Below, one piece after another: positions 36,452 to 44,785 of a stretch of 64,000 nt of DNA. Made by a program: the position numbers and the translations under genes. Position 1 is the stretch's first letter, and every line of letters begins with the position of its first letter. This stretch comes from Terriglobus albidus (GTDB lineage: Bacteria > Acidobacteriota > Terriglobia > Terriglobales > Acidobacteriaceae). The notes under the pieces were generated by a model. That model was not told the origin of the DNA. It did no database searches and was given only the letters and a program-made list of their open reading frames with translations. The DNA lies in the NCBI RefSeq assembly GCF_008000815.1, contig NZ_CP042806.1, positions 1,302,001 through 1,366,000 on the forward strand. Direction: 5' to 3'.

Positions 36452-36561
36452 GAGTTGGACTTATTTGCGGTGTCTGCACTTCTCGGAAATGTGAGGCTAG
36501 ATGCGATATTGTCGTTGGTTTATCGCCAATAAATATAAATTTCAGCCAATGAAAAATTAAC

Positions 36562-36589
36562 TTGCACGGTCTCTGCGTGCATGTATAGA
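36562..36589 (+). promoter_or_regulatory. Promoter with overlapping inverted repeat before the beta-helix gene
   Basis: TTGCAC (36562-36567) and TATAGA (36584-36589) are 16 bases apart. An inverted repeat, TGCACG (36563-36568) and CGTGCA (36576-36581), lies within, so a bound repressor would cover the promoter. The coding start is 147 bases downstream. Confidence 0.35.
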
Positions 36590-36652
36590 GTGGCTGGCGG
36601 CCGATCTCACGCCGATAGAGACACACATCAGAGAGCGGCTCGGACATCGCGC

Positions 36653-36679
36653 ACATTCGCGCGAATGTATACGTGTACA
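36653..36679. promoter_or_regulatory. Overlapping palindromes upstream of the beta-helix gene
   Basis: ACATTCGCGCGAATGT (36653-36668) is a perfect 16-base palindrome. It is overlapped by an imperfect one, ATGTATACGTGTACAT (36664-36679). Both lie in the untranslated leader, 58-84 bases before the ATG at 36737. They could be an operator or an RNA hairpin. Confidence 0.4.
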
Positions 36680-36736
36680 TTTTGCATCCGCAATGTTCCT
36701 CTCCCCTCCCCGGTCGCACCCCAAACGGAGACATGC

Positions 36737-39220
36737 ATGCAAACCTCATCGCTGTATCGTTCTACACACAGAGCTAAACCTGGACTGAAAGCTCTGGCCG
36801 TTCTTTTGTTTTCTCCAACCGTTCTTTTGTTTTCCCCAACCCTGATGCTTGCGCAGGGACCGCGTCATCCTGGTCTTTATCTTCCGCCGGTCTCCAGTTA
36901 CGTCGTAGCCCCAACGGAGACCGCCGTGCAGCTTCAGTTCGGTACCGTGCCACTGGCGACCGTGCAGACACAGCTTAATGCTGCGCGCGTGGCCAATCCT
37001 GATTCACCCATCGTGCTTACGCTTACCGGAACGTATTGGGTGCGCTCGGCTCCGCTGGTTCTGCCATCGAAGACCTCCGTTGTTCTTTACGGCACGATTG
37101 CCGCGTTTCCCGGCGCGACGGCGAGCAGCCTGATCTCCATCTCCGGTCAGAGTAAGGTTGCGATCGCGGGTGGTGTGCTCGAAGGGAACTTCGCGAATCT
37201 CTCCGGCATCGATGCTGAGGCTTCCACCAAGATCAATATCGACTCCGTCACCATCCGCAACACTGGGCGCGACGCCATCGTGCTCTCCGGCAATGGCAAT
37301 ACGGTATTTGACAGCGGGTCGGCCATCACCCGCTGCGATATCGCCGGATCAGCGGCCAACGGCATTACGGTTGAGAACATCACCCAGGCGCTCCTGCTGG
37401 ACAACTTCGTTCATGCCAACAGAGGAACCGGTGTGCAGTTGAGTGCGGCTCACTCGTCCGTGACCAACAATGAGATCAGCGGAAACAGGATTGGTGTCTT
37501 TGCCGATGCCAATAACAATCTCATCTCGGATAACGATCTGAGTGATAACTCTCAGTCGGGTGTGCAACTGGCATCCATCAGCTCCGTGACCTCGATCATG
37601 CGCAATGTGATTCGCCACAACGGGGTTAGCGGGATTGATTTCGACGGTACTGGAAACTTCATCTTTGATAACGTGCTAGCCAATCAGAACGATCTCGCCG
37701 ACCGCTCCTCGGCGAACTATGTTGTTGCTCATGGAACTCCGCTGAACGCGCCGGCGAGCACCTACTTCTATCCGCCCACCATCGACAACCAGCACAACGA
37801 CCCCATTCTCAATGGCGTCAGTCGTGCTGACGTTACGGTCAACGGGGGCAACCTCAACGATGTGCAGACAGCCTACAACGCGGCGCTTGCGGCGAATCCA
37901 GGAAGCTATATCGTCCTGCACATGAATGGGACATTCACCATGGACGGGACCTCGCCTCTCACGCTCAGCTCTAATACGGCGGTTCTGCTTAACGGCACGA
38001 TCAGTGTGACCTCGAAACCCGCTCAGGTCATCACGGCCACCAACCCTGCGTCGTTCGTCTCAATCTCCGGAGGCACGATCGATATGAACGGCCAGGGGAA
38101 GATTACGGGAATCTTGTTTCCTTCAAGCACGAATGCAAACATCGATCACGTTACGGTGATCAACGGCGGCATCCCGACGGTTCGCACCAGTGGCGGCATG
38201 ATCCAGTTGCAGCGCGGAGGAGGCTACAGCATCCTGTATCGCAATACGGTCAACATGAGCGGTGGACGCTGCATCTGGACCGAACATTCGAATGCTCACT
38301 ACGTGGTGATGGAAAACAAGGTGAGCAACTGCAATATGGATGGAGTCGATCTGGATGCTGCCACCTCCAACAGCTTCGCGATCGACAACAGCAACATCGA
38401 CAACGTCCGCTATGGCGTCTTTATCGAGCAGTCTGATTCCTTTAACAAGATCTACGGCAACTACACGACGACCCGCGACTATGCTTCGCCGACCGGTCAC
38501 GGAATCGGGGTCTACAACAATGCCACCGCCAGCTCGACACGCGCAGTGACGGATGGCAATGTTGCCTTCAGCAATGTGAACGATGTTGTCAGCAACGGTC
38601 TGCGCATCGGCTCCATTGCGACGGCGAGTGGAGGCGTTGCAGAGTCGGCGCACACCTTCTTCTTCAACAACGTCGCCACCAACAATGGCGGAAACGCCAT
38701 TCTGTTCGACACGCAGTTCCCGGGAAGTGTCGAGAACTATCTCTCGCAGACGGTTCTGGCGGGGAACAAGAACAACATTAGCCAGCAGAACACCAATGGA
38801 GCGGCGCCGCCGGACTTCTTCAATCCGATGTCCGCGATCGATCTGGCGCTCAGCCGGCCGGTAACGGTCTCTTCGACGGCGACGGGCTCTGACCCGGCAA
38901 ATGCCGTCGATAGCCTGGCCTTTACCGGCTGGAAGGCAGGCGGCAGTTCAGAGGAATGGCTGACGGTGGACCTGGGCAGCTCAACCAGTTTCCAACGGGT
39001 TGTCGTAAATCCATCAACGCTGTTGGGGCTCCTTCAGCCTATCCAGCTCCAGTCTTCGGATGACGGGGTGAACTTCTCCGATATCCGGAGCGTCGGGCTC
39101 CCCGGTTCTGTACGCACCTTCCTCTTCAAGGCTGTCTCCGCACGTTATCTGCGGGTGAACGTACGGAGTATTCCTGGCGTCGAGATCAATCTGCGTGAGG
39201 TCGGGGTCTATCCGCAGTAA
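36737..39220 (+). CDS. Secreted parallel beta-helix protein with C-terminal discoidin domain
   Basis: An 827-residue protein from the ATG at 36737, supported by GGAG seven bases upstream and a signal peptide with a doubled LLFSPT unit. Two related right-handed beta-helix halves follow: compare VQTQLNAARVANPDSPIVL near residue 75 with VQTAYNAALAANPGSYIVL near residue 380, each followed by LSSNTAVLLNGTI-like strands and many short Asn-rich turns. The last 130 residues form an F5/8 type C (discoidin) domain (EEWLTVDLGSSTSFQRVVV; ARYLRVNVRSI), a common carbohydrate-binding module. Beta-helix enzymes of this kind are often pectin or alginate lyases or epimerases, but I see no decisive catalytic residues, so the activity is left open. 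Confidence 0.82.
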   Translation: MQTSSLYRSTHRAKPGLKALAVLLFSPTVLLFSPTLMLAQGPRHPGLYLPPVSSYVVAPTETAVQLQFGTVPLATVQTQLNAARVANPDSPIVLTLTGTYWVRSAPLVLPSKTSVVLYGTIAAFPGATASSLISISGQSKVAIAGGVLEGNFANLSGIDAEASTKINIDSVTIRNTGRDAIVLSGNGNTVFDSGSAITRCDIAGSAANGITVENITQALLLDNFVHANRGTGVQLSAAHSSVTNNEISGNRIGVFADANNNLISDNDLSDNSQSGVQLASISSVTSIMRNVIRHNGVSGIDFDGTGNFIFDNVLANQNDLADRSSANYVVAHGTPLNAPASTYFYPPTIDNQHNDPILNGVSRADVTVNGGNLNDVQTAYNAALAANPGSYIVLHMNGTFTMDGTSPLTLSSNTAVLLNGTISVTSKPAQVITATNPASFVSISGGTIDMNGQGKITGILFPSSTNANIDHVTVINGGIPTVRTSGGMIQLQRGGGYSILYRNTVNMSGGRCIWTEHSNAHYVVMENKVSNCNMDGVDLDAATSNSFAIDNSNIDNVRYGVFIEQSDSFNKIYGNYTTTRDYASPTGHGIGVYNNATASSTRAVTDGNVAFSNVNDVVSNGLRIGSIATASGGVAESAHTFFFNNVATNNGGNAILFDTQFPGSVENYLSQTVLAGNKNNISQQNTNGAAPPDFFNPMSAIDLALSRPVTVSSTATGSDPANAVDSLAFTGWKAGGSSEEWLTVDLGSSTSFQRVVVNPSTLLGLLQPIQLQSSDDGVNFSDIRSVGLPGSVRTFLFKAVSARYLRVNVRSIPGVEINLREVGVYPQ

Positions 39221-39301
39221 TTAATTAGGAGTGAGCGCCGGCGAGGGAAGGCGCAACCCTTCCCCCGCGGCGTTTGCGGCCACGTACAATCGAACCCGGG
39301 C

Positions 39302-40246
39302 ATGACCACCGTTCGCTCTTACTCCAAGATCAATCTCGGCCTGCATATCGGTCCGCCTCGCCCGGACGGCTACCACCACCTGGCAACCATCTACCAGACC
39401 ATCGAGCTCCACGATCTGGTGACGGTCACGGCGACTGTATCCGGAGAGACCAGCATCACCCTTCGTTGCCAACATCCTGGCGTTCCTTGTGATGAACGGA
39501 ACACGGCCTATAAAGCAGTGGCCATGGCGTTGGACGCGCTGGAGACAAAGGCCGCGGTCGAGATCGCGATCGACAAGCGGCTGCCGGTACAGGGAGGCAT
39601 CGGCGCCGGGTCGGCAAATGCCGCTGCCGCGATTCTGGCTCTTGAGGCCGAACTCGGCCGCCAGCTGACTGCCAACGCCCGGCTGGCTCTGGCGGGCGGG
39701 GTGGGTTCGGACGTCCCGATGTTCCTTATCGGCGGGACGATGCTCGGCATCGAACGCGGCGAGGAGACTTTTCCCTTACCGGATCTTCCTTCGTTTCATA
39801 TAGTTACGGCATTTCCCGAAGTGGGCGTCTCAACGCCGCAGGCCTTCCGTGACTGGGACGCCACATTGACCCAAAATGCTGAAAACGATAGACTAATTGA
39901 GTTTCGTCGGCGTGTTGCCATGGCATTCGCCGGCCAACCTGGTGTCTCCGGCAAGGCTGGAGACCTGGCCGAGGAACCTCTTCTCGCGCTTGTCCGCACC
40001 GGGCTTGAGAACGACTTTGAAACGGTCGTCTTTCCCCAGCAGCCATCGCTGCGTGCGCTCAAATCTGCGTTAGAAGAAGGTTCTCTGTACTCGGCCCTGT
40101 CCGGCTCCGGTTCTTCTCTGTTTGGTTTGTACTGCACAGAAGAGGCCGCACAAGCCGCACAGCAGAGAGTTCGTTCGCTTGGATGTGAGGCGCGACAAAC
40201 ACGCACCTTGCCTCGGAGCGAGTACTGGGCCACGATGTTTATATAG
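39302..40246 (+). CDS. ispE: 4-diphosphocytidyl-2-C-methyl-D-erythritol kinase
   Basis: A 314-residue GHMP-family kinase that phosphorylates CDP-methylerythritol in the non-mevalonate isoprenoid pathway, in the cytoplasm. Marks are SYSKINLGLHIGPPRPDGYHHL with the substrate-binding N-terminal motif, the ATP loop VQGGIGAGSANAAAA, and LSGSGSSLFGLY near the C-terminus. The usual loop is PxGAGLGGGSS; here it is slightly altered but keeps the Gly/Ser pattern. Length is normal for IspE (about 290-315). It is followed 11 bases later by a tRNA gene and then prs, the same ispE-prs neighbourhood seen in many bacteria. Confidence 0.95.
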   Translation: MTTVRSYSKINLGLHIGPPRPDGYHHLATIYQTIELHDLVTVTATVSGETSITLRCQHPGVPCDERNTAYKAVAMALDALETKAAVEIAIDKRLPVQGGIGAGSANAAAAILALEAELGRQLTANARLALAGGVGSDVPMFLIGGTMLGIERGEETFPLPDLPSFHIVTAFPEVGVSTPQAFRDWDATLTQNAENDRLIEFRRRVAMAFAGQPGVSGKAGDLAEEPLLALVRTGLENDFETVVFPQQPSLRALKSALEEGSLYSALSGSGSSLFGLYCTEEAAQAAQQRVRSLGCEARQTRTLPRSEYWATMFI

Positions 40247-40257
40247 GCCGCAGTAGA

Positions 40258-40331
40258 TGGGCGATCGACTAATGGTAGGTCAAGTGCCTTTGGAGCACTT
40301 TGTCTAGGTTCGAATCCTAGTCGCCCAGCCA
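40258..40331 (+). tRNA. tRNA-Gln (anticodon TTG)
   Basis: The acceptor stem TGGGCGA (40258-40264) pairs fully with TCGCCCA (40321-40327). The anticodon stem AGTGC/GCACT holds the loop CTTTGGA, anticodon TTG. The T arm reads CTAGG-TTCGAAT-CCTAG. The 3' CCA is encoded (40329-40331). U1-A72 is usual for glutamine tRNA. It lies between ispE and prs. Confidence 0.95.
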
Positions 40332-40454
40332 AAATATGCCGTATGCCAACGGGCATGCGGGAAGCGCAGTGTGCCGAACATGGCTCGCTGCATGACCAGA
40401 TCGGACGGACGCAGCACCTCAAAGGGCAAACCTGCCCGGAAGGAAGCACGAAGC

Positions 40455-41492
40455 ATGACCGACGCCACCCTCTCGCAGAGCGAACTGAACAGCATGCCAT
40501 CCCCCGCGGTAAAACCCGCGGAGCGCAAGCGGGCCTCCCGCATCGCCGACGACAAGCGTTTCAAGATTTTCTGTGGTTCCGCCAACAAACCGTTGTGTGA
40601 AGAGGTATGCAAATTCCTGGGAGTCGCCATGGGCGAGACGCGCTTACAGCGCTTCTCTGATGGTGAGATTCACTTCCAGCTTCTTGAGAATGTGCGCGGC
40701 GCCGATGTCTTCCTGGTACAGCCCACCAGCTTCCCCGTCGATCAGCACCTGGTCGAGCTGCTTATCATGATCGATGCTCTGAAGCGCGCCTCTGCCGGCC
40801 GGATCACTGTGGTGATTCCGTACTACGGTTATGCCCGGCAGGACCGCAAGGATCGTCCGCGTGTGGCCATCAGCTCCAAGCTGGTTGCCGACCTGCTGCA
40901 GACCGCGGGAGCGAACCGCGCTCTGCTGGTCGACTTGCATGCGGCGCAGATTCAGGGCTTCTTCAATATCCCGGTCGATCATCTGTTCGCTTCGCCGGTT
41001 CTGGTCTCGCACTTCCGCGAGATGAACCTGCCGAACCTGACGGTGGTTTCGCCCGATGCAGGCGGCGTGGAGCGCGCCCGTTTCTTCGCGCAGAAGATCA
41101 ATGCTCCGCTGGCCATCGTCGACAAGCGCCGTACCGATATCAACGTCACCGAGGTGATGAACGTGATCGGCGACGTGAAGGGCCGTACCTGCCTGGTCCT
41201 CGATGACATCATCGACACCGCCGGAACGCTGGTAAAGACGGCTGAAGCTCTTCTGGAGCAGGGGGCGGCCGAGGTCTATGCCTGCGCTTCGCATGCTGTC
41301 CTCTCGGGTCCTGCCTCTGAGCGTATCGCGGCCAGTCGTTTGAAGCAGGTGGTCGTCACCAACACCATCCCGCTGAATGAGGACGCGCAAAAGCTGGGAG
41401 ACAAAATTAAGGTTCTTTCGATCGCCGGTCTGCTGGGACGCGCCATCGAGAGTATTCACATGGAGACCAGCGTCAGCTCGCTGTTCTCTTAG
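40455..41492 (+). CDS. prs: Ribose-phosphate pyrophosphokinase
   Basis: A 345-residue enzyme that makes PRPP from ribose 5-phosphate and ATP for nucleotide, His and Trp synthesis. The ATG at 40455 is chosen from the AAGGA site and family length; the frame is open to 40371. The N-terminus has about 35 extra residues before FKIFCGSANKPL. Catalytic and binding marks are FSDGEIHFQL, YYGYARQDRKDRPR (ATP flexible loop), SPDAGGVERARFFA, and the PRPP loop CLVLDDIIDTAGTL. It starts the run prs-rplY-pth-rpsF-rpsR-rplI, all on the plus strand. Confidence 0.95.
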   Translation: MTDATLSQSELNSMPSPAVKPAERKRASRIADDKRFKIFCGSANKPLCEEVCKFLGVAMGETRLQRFSDGEIHFQLLENVRGADVFLVQPTSFPVDQHLVELLIMIDALKRASAGRITVVIPYYGYARQDRKDRPRVAISSKLVADLLQTAGANRALLVDLHAAQIQGFFNIPVDHLFASPVLVSHFREMNLPNLTVVSPDAGGVERARFFAQKINAPLAIVDKRRTDINVTEVMNVIGDVKGRTCLVLDDIIDTAGTLVKTAEALLEQGAAEVYACASHAVLSGPASERIAASRLKQVVVTNTIPLNEDAQKLGDKIKVLSIAGLLGRAIESIHMETSVSSLFS

Positions 41493-41584
41493 CAGTTTGC
41501 AGTTGCAGTTCAACTCAACCGCGGCGATGAGCCGCAAAGGGAGCGATCGGTCAGTAAGCCGACCGTGCCCGAAAGGAAAACATA

Positions 41585-42238
41585 ATGTCAGAAGCAGTTC
41601 TCGCATCTGTTCGCGAAGGCAAGTTCAACAAGAATGCGGCTCGCCGTGTACGCGTCGCCGGTCAGATTCCGGCTGTCGTGTACGGTGCCGGACAGGAGTC
41701 GCAGGCGATTGCCGTCGATCCGAAGGTCATCACCCGCATTCTGCACTCTGAGTCCGGTCACAACACGATCTTCGATCTCACCGTCGGATCGGCTGCTCCT
41801 ATCAAGGCCATGATTGTTGACTGGCAGTATGAGCCCATCAAGGGCAAGCTGCTGCACATCGACCTGAAGCGTATTGCCATGGACAAGGCTATCCGCGTCA
41901 GCGTTCCGGTCATGCTGATTGGTACGGCTACCGGCGTGAAGAACCAGGGCGGCATTCTGGACCATATCCTGCGTGAGGTCGAGGTCGAGTGCCTTCCGGG
42001 CGACATCCCCTCGCACATCGATGTGGACGTCAGCAACCTCTCACTGCACCAGGTGATCCACGTCTCCGATCTGCCGCACGCCGGCAAGGTCAAGTTCCTG
42101 GAGGACGAGGGCGCTGTTGTGGCTCACGTCACCATCGTGAAGGAAGAGGCTCCAGTGGAAGCTGTTGCCGCAGCCGAACCGGAAGTAGCCAAGAAGGGCA
42201 AGGAAGCTGCTCCTGCAGCTGACTCTGCCAAGAAGTAA
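41585..42238 (+). CDS. rplY: 50S ribosomal protein L25 (general stress protein CTC form)
   Basis: A 217-residue protein of the long L25/CTC form. The N-terminal L25 domain binds 5S rRNA (AARRVRVAGQIPAVVYGAGQE; HTIFDL-like strands), and the second, TL5-type domain covers about residues 95-185 (ECLPGDIPSHIDVDVSNLSL). The C-terminal 30 residues are Ala/Glu/Lys-rich and probably disordered. The start follows GAAAGGA. Spacing of 92 bases from prs and 68 from pth, all in one direction, matches the common prs-rplY-pth order. Confidence 0.96.
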   Translation: MSEAVLASVREGKFNKNAARRVRVAGQIPAVVYGAGQESQAIAVDPKVITRILHSESGHNTIFDLTVGSAAPIKAMIVDWQYEPIKGKLLHIDLKRIAMDKAIRVSVPVMLIGTATGVKNQGGILDHILREVEVECLPGDIPSHIDVDVSNLSLHQVIHVSDLPHAGKVKFLEDEGAVVAHVTIVKEEAPVEAVAAAEPEVAKKGKEAAPAADSAKK

Positions 42239-42306
42239 CTGCCTGACGGCGGCTGCCGGAGTGCATAGCCTGGCAGCCGCTGCAGGATCTGTAAGGGATT
42301 TGGAAC

Positions 42307-42897
42307 GTGAAGCTGATTGTCGGACTTGGAAATCCAGGAATCGAATATCAGTTCACGCCGCATAATGCGGGGTTTCTGGCCATTGACCGCATCGCGGACG
42401 ACGCGGGAGCGGTGGTGGCCAACCGGAGAGGAAAGGCGCTCACCGGCAGGGCGATTCTGGCAGGGCAGGAAGTTCTGCTGGCAAAGCCTGAGACCTTTAT
42501 GAATCTGAGCGGGCTTTCCGTAGCTGCTCTGGTTCAGGAGCTCGGCATCGATCCGTCGAAGGACGTGATTGTGTTGTATGACGAGCTGGCGCTTCCGCTG
42601 GGCACCATCCGCATTCGCGAACGGGGCAGCGCCAACGGGCACAACGGTGTGAAGTCCATCACCGGAGTGCTTGGAACAGAAGATTGGATCCGCATCCGGA
42701 TCGGGGTAGGTAAACCGCCTGCCGCCGACGGCCGCGAGATCAGGGCCGGTGGTTCGAACTACCTGCTCGCGCCCATGAAAAAGGCCGAGCTCACCGCGCT
42801 GGATGAAGTACTCGATCGCGTGAAGCTGGCGGTTGAGGCGGTGCTGACAGAAGGTGTCGGTCCCGCGATGAGCAAGTTCAATGCACCACCTAAGTAA
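42307..42897 (+). CDS. pth: Peptidyl-tRNA hydrolase
   Basis: A 196-residue enzyme that frees tRNA from peptidyl-tRNA released by stalled ribosomes. It begins with GTG (42307) after a TAAGG-like site. Family marks are IVGLGNPGIEYQFTPHNAGF with the catalytic His of PHNAG, KPETFMNLSG with the conserved Asn, IVLYDELALPLG with the Asp that activates the His, and RGSANGHNGVKSI. Length is normal. It lies between rplY and the rpsF-rpsR-rplI group. Confidence 0.95.
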   Translation: MKLIVGLGNPGIEYQFTPHNAGFLAIDRIADDAGAVVANRRGKALTGRAILAGQEVLLAKPETFMNLSGLSVAALVQELGIDPSKDVIVLYDELALPLGTIRIRERGSANGHNGVKSITGVLGTEDWIRIRIGVGKPPAADGREIRAGGSNYLLAPMKKAELTALDEVLDRVKLAVEAVLTEGVGPAMSKFNAPPK

Positions 42898-42948
42898 GAC
42901 AGGCAGCGGCGACGCGGTCTGGCAGTAAACGAAGCACCTAACTTCCAT

Positions 42949-42983
42949 ACCGCCTTAAACGGCGGTGCCCGGCAAAACCGGGC
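42949..42983 (+). promoter_or_regulatory. Two adjacent hairpins in the rpsF leader
   Basis: ACCGCC/GGCGGT with loop TTAAAC (42949-42966) is directly followed by GCCCGG/CCGGGC with loop CAAAA (42967-42983); the rpsF ATG is 16 bases later. Many bacteria have an S6:S18-binding structure in this leader for feedback control. Position and CCG-rich sequence fit, but I could not confirm that motif. Confidence 0.35.
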
Positions 42984-42998
42984 AGAAAGAAGAACCGA

Positions 42999-43430
42999 AT
43001 GAATCGCACTTACGAAGTCATGTTTATCGTCCGTCCTGACGTGCAGGAAGAGGACCTGGACAAGCTGATCGAAGGCTTCTCCGGCACCGTCACCAGCAAC
43101 GCTGGCGAAGTGAAGTCCGTGGAGAAGATGGGCCGCCGCCGTCTGGCGTATGTCGTCCGCAAGTTCCAGGATGGCCAGTACATTCTGATGAACGTCGCCG
43201 CCGACGGAAAGCTGATCGCCGAGCTGGAGCGCCGTCTCCGCGTTACTGAGCAGGTTATCAAGTTCATCACCGTCCGTACGGACGAGGAAGACAAGCGCCT
43301 CGCCAAGATCAAGGCGATCCGCGACACCAAGGTCAAGCGCTCGGCGCAGAGCTCTGAGGCTCCGGCGGTCGTTGCCGCTGCTGCTACTACTGCCGCCCCT
43401 GCTGCTGAGCCTGAGGCTGCTACCGCCTAA
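42999..43430 (+). CDS. rpsF: 30S ribosomal protein S6
   Basis: A 143-residue small-subunit protein that pairs with S18 in the platform of the 30S subunit. The family core is at residues 1-95: NRTYEVMFIVRPDVQEEDLD, GRRRLAYVVRKFQDGQYILM and ERRLRVTEQVIKFITVR. The remaining 45 residues are Ala/Pro/Glu-rich and look disordered, a common extension. A GAAAGAAG site precedes the ATG. It is the first gene of rpsF-rpsR-rplI. Confidence 0.96.
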   Translation: MNRTYEVMFIVRPDVQEEDLDKLIEGFSGTVTSNAGEVKSVEKMGRRRLAYVVRKFQDGQYILMNVAADGKLIAELERRLRVTEQVIKFITVRTDEEDKRLAKIKAIRDTKVKRSAQSSEAPAVVAAAATTAAPAAEPEAATA

Positions 43431-43555
43431 GCCAGTTTTTTGAGTACTACCGACGAAGAATGCGGTCCTGATCGCTTCCCGGCATAGCCGGTCCGGAGGT
43501 CTCCTCGCAGACCTGGGGCGACAAGCCGCCATAACCATCGAAAGGATAATCAGCA

Positions 43556-43906
43556 ATGGCTGACGAGATTACGACAACACAAGCAGCAGCTCCCTCCGAA
43601 CGTTCTTCCGAACGTCCCTCCGGCCCTCGTGGCCCACGTCCTGGCGGCCCCGGCGGCCCTGGTGGACCGGGTGGCCCTGGCGGCCGCAAGTTTTTCCGCC
43701 GCAAGAAGGTCTGCAAGTTCTGCACCGAGAAGATCGATGCCATCAGCTACCGCGATGTGCGTCTGCTGCAGGGCTTCGTTGCCGAGCGCGGAAAGATTGT
43801 TCCCCGCCGCCTGACGGGCGTGTGCACCACTCACCAGCGCAAGCTCAGCGCGGCCATCAAGCAGGCTCGTAACATCGCCCTGCTGCCGTTCGCGGCTCGC
43901 TACTAA
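43556..43906 (+). CDS. rpsR: 30S ribosomal protein S18
   Basis: A 116-residue protein, longer than the usual 75-90 because of an N-terminal extension of about 45 residues rich in Gly, Pro and Arg. The S18 core begins at [21 protein letters not shown] and includes [20 protein letters not shown]-x2-C with a later C-x2-H suggests a zinc-binding (C+) form. The start follows GAAAGGA. The partner S6 gene lies 125 bases upstream. Confidence 0.95.
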   Translation: MADEITTTQAAAPSERSSERPSGPRGPRPGGPGGPGGPGGPGGRKFFRRKKVCKFCTEKIDAISYRDVRLLQGFVAERGKIVPRRLTGVCTTHQRKLSAAIKQARNIALLPFAARY

Positions 43907-43930
43907 GCAAAGAGATCAGGAGAGATTCAA

Positions 43931-44437
43931 ATGGAAGTCATTCTGAAGGAAGATATCCTCAAGCTCGGCCACCGTGGCGACGTCGTGAAGGTTGCCGACG
44001 GCTATGGCCGTAACTATCTGCTGCCGCAGAAGCTCGCGATCGAAGCAACCGCGGCGAACAAGGCCGTCATCGAGCAGATGAAGGGCTCCGCTCTGCGCAA
44101 GTCCGCGCGTGAGAAGGGCGATGCCGAGACGCAGGCCGCCAGCCTCAACAACGCCGAGCTCGTCTTCGAGCGCAAAGTTGGCGAGGGCGACCACCTCTTC
44201 GGTTCGGTTACCTCCTCTGACATTGCACACGCTCTCGAAGCGCAGGGCTTTACCGTTGACCGCCGCAAGATCGCTCTGGACGAGCCGCTGAAGACCATCG
44301 GCGAGTTCCACGTGCCGATCAAGCTGCACCGTGAGGTTTCGGCCCACGTCAAGGTAGTCATCAAGAGCGACAAGCCGGAAGAAGTTATCTCCAGCGCCGC
44401 TCCCGCGGAAGAGCCGGAGGCGGTTGAGGCTGAGTAA
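43931..44437 (+). CDS. rplI: 50S ribosomal protein L9
   Basis: A 168-residue large-subunit protein with two domains joined by a long helix. The N-terminal domain is MEVILKEDILKLGHRGDVVKVADGYGRNYLLPQKLA, with the family signature. The connecting helix runs at about residues 45-75, and the C-terminal domain includes LFGSVTSSDIAHAL and HREVSAHVKVVI. The last 15 residues are acidic. It closes the ribosomal group and is followed by an intrinsic terminator. Confidence 0.96.
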   Translation: MEVILKEDILKLGHRGDVVKVADGYGRNYLLPQKLAIEATAANKAVIEQMKGSALRKSAREKGDAETQAASLNNAELVFERKVGEGDHLFGSVTSSDIAHALEAQGFTVDRRKIALDEPLKTIGEFHVPIKLHREVSAHVKVVIKSDKPEEVISSAAPAEEPEAVEAE

Positions 44438-44462
44438 GCCCTTCCCGCACAGGCAAGACACG

Positions 44463-44490
44463 AAGGCCGCCCGACAGGGCGGCCTTTCTG
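44463..44490 (+). terminator. Intrinsic terminator after rplI
   Basis: AAGGCCGCCC (44463-44472) and GGGCGGCCTT (44477-44486) form a perfect 10-base stem with a four-base loop, followed by TCTG. It lies 26 bases after the rplI stop and probably ends the ribosomal transcript. Confidence 0.85.
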
Positions 44491-44505
44491 CTTGTGTTGG
44501 TGAAA

Positions 44506-44733
44506 TAGAGCATTTTCCCTGTAGGTGTAATGTAGGGTTTCCGCATCTAGAGCATTTCTCCTAATACGGTAGCCTTGGAAAAAATCTGCGAATGCCGTTT
44601 TCTTCGCGGAAAACGGCGCAAACAGCGAAAACTCCTCTACACCATTAGGAGAAATGCTCTATGGGCGTTTTCCGCAATGAAAACGCCGCTGCACTCCTCT
44701 ACCGGGATACCCAGCAACAGGGAAAATGCTTTA
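44506..44733. mobile_element. MITE-like element B, interrupted by element A
   Basis: Outer ends are TAGAGCATTTTCCCTGT and, on the other strand, TAAAGCATTTTCCCTGT. Removing the 112 inserted bases leaves 116 bases, exactly the size of the whole copy at 31350-31465 and similar throughout when that copy is read on the minus strand. The internal hairpin GGCGTTTTC/GAAAACGCC is kept. It lies between the rplI terminator and the sigma gene in a 348-base gap. Confidence 0.75.
44548..44661. mobile_element. MITE-like element A inserted into element B
   Basis: A 114-base element with perfect 17-base inverted ends (TAGAGCATTTCTCCTAA and its complement). TA is present on each side, whereas the uninterrupted B copy has a single TA at the matching place (31422-31423), so the insertion duplicated a TA target. 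The internal hairpin CCGTTTTC/GAAAACGG is the same as in the copy at 32499-32613, which differs by a G to A change at both ends, a few substitutions and two small indels. Confidence 0.78.
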
Positions 44734-44785
44734 ATCCGAACACTTCTTCCGCTTTCACGGTCTATTAGTGCAGAAGGGACAACGA

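Noticed and set aside
37260-38700. Regularly spaced similar motifs in the beta-helix gene, considered as a CRISPR or tandem DNA repeat
   Set aside because: The similarity is at protein level (Asn-rich turns), with no identical DNA repeats and no uniform spacers.
43621-43690. Repetitive GGCCCTGGTGG-like bases at the start of rpsR
   Set aside because: They encode the Gly/Pro-rich N-terminal extension of S18 and are not a separate repeat or CRISPR-like array.
44506-44733. Reading the MITE region as an attenuator or terminator for the ribosomal operon or sigma gene
   Set aside because: A standard terminator already follows rplI at 44463-44490, and the same sequences occur in unrelated gaps with TA-bounded ends, which fits mobile elements better.
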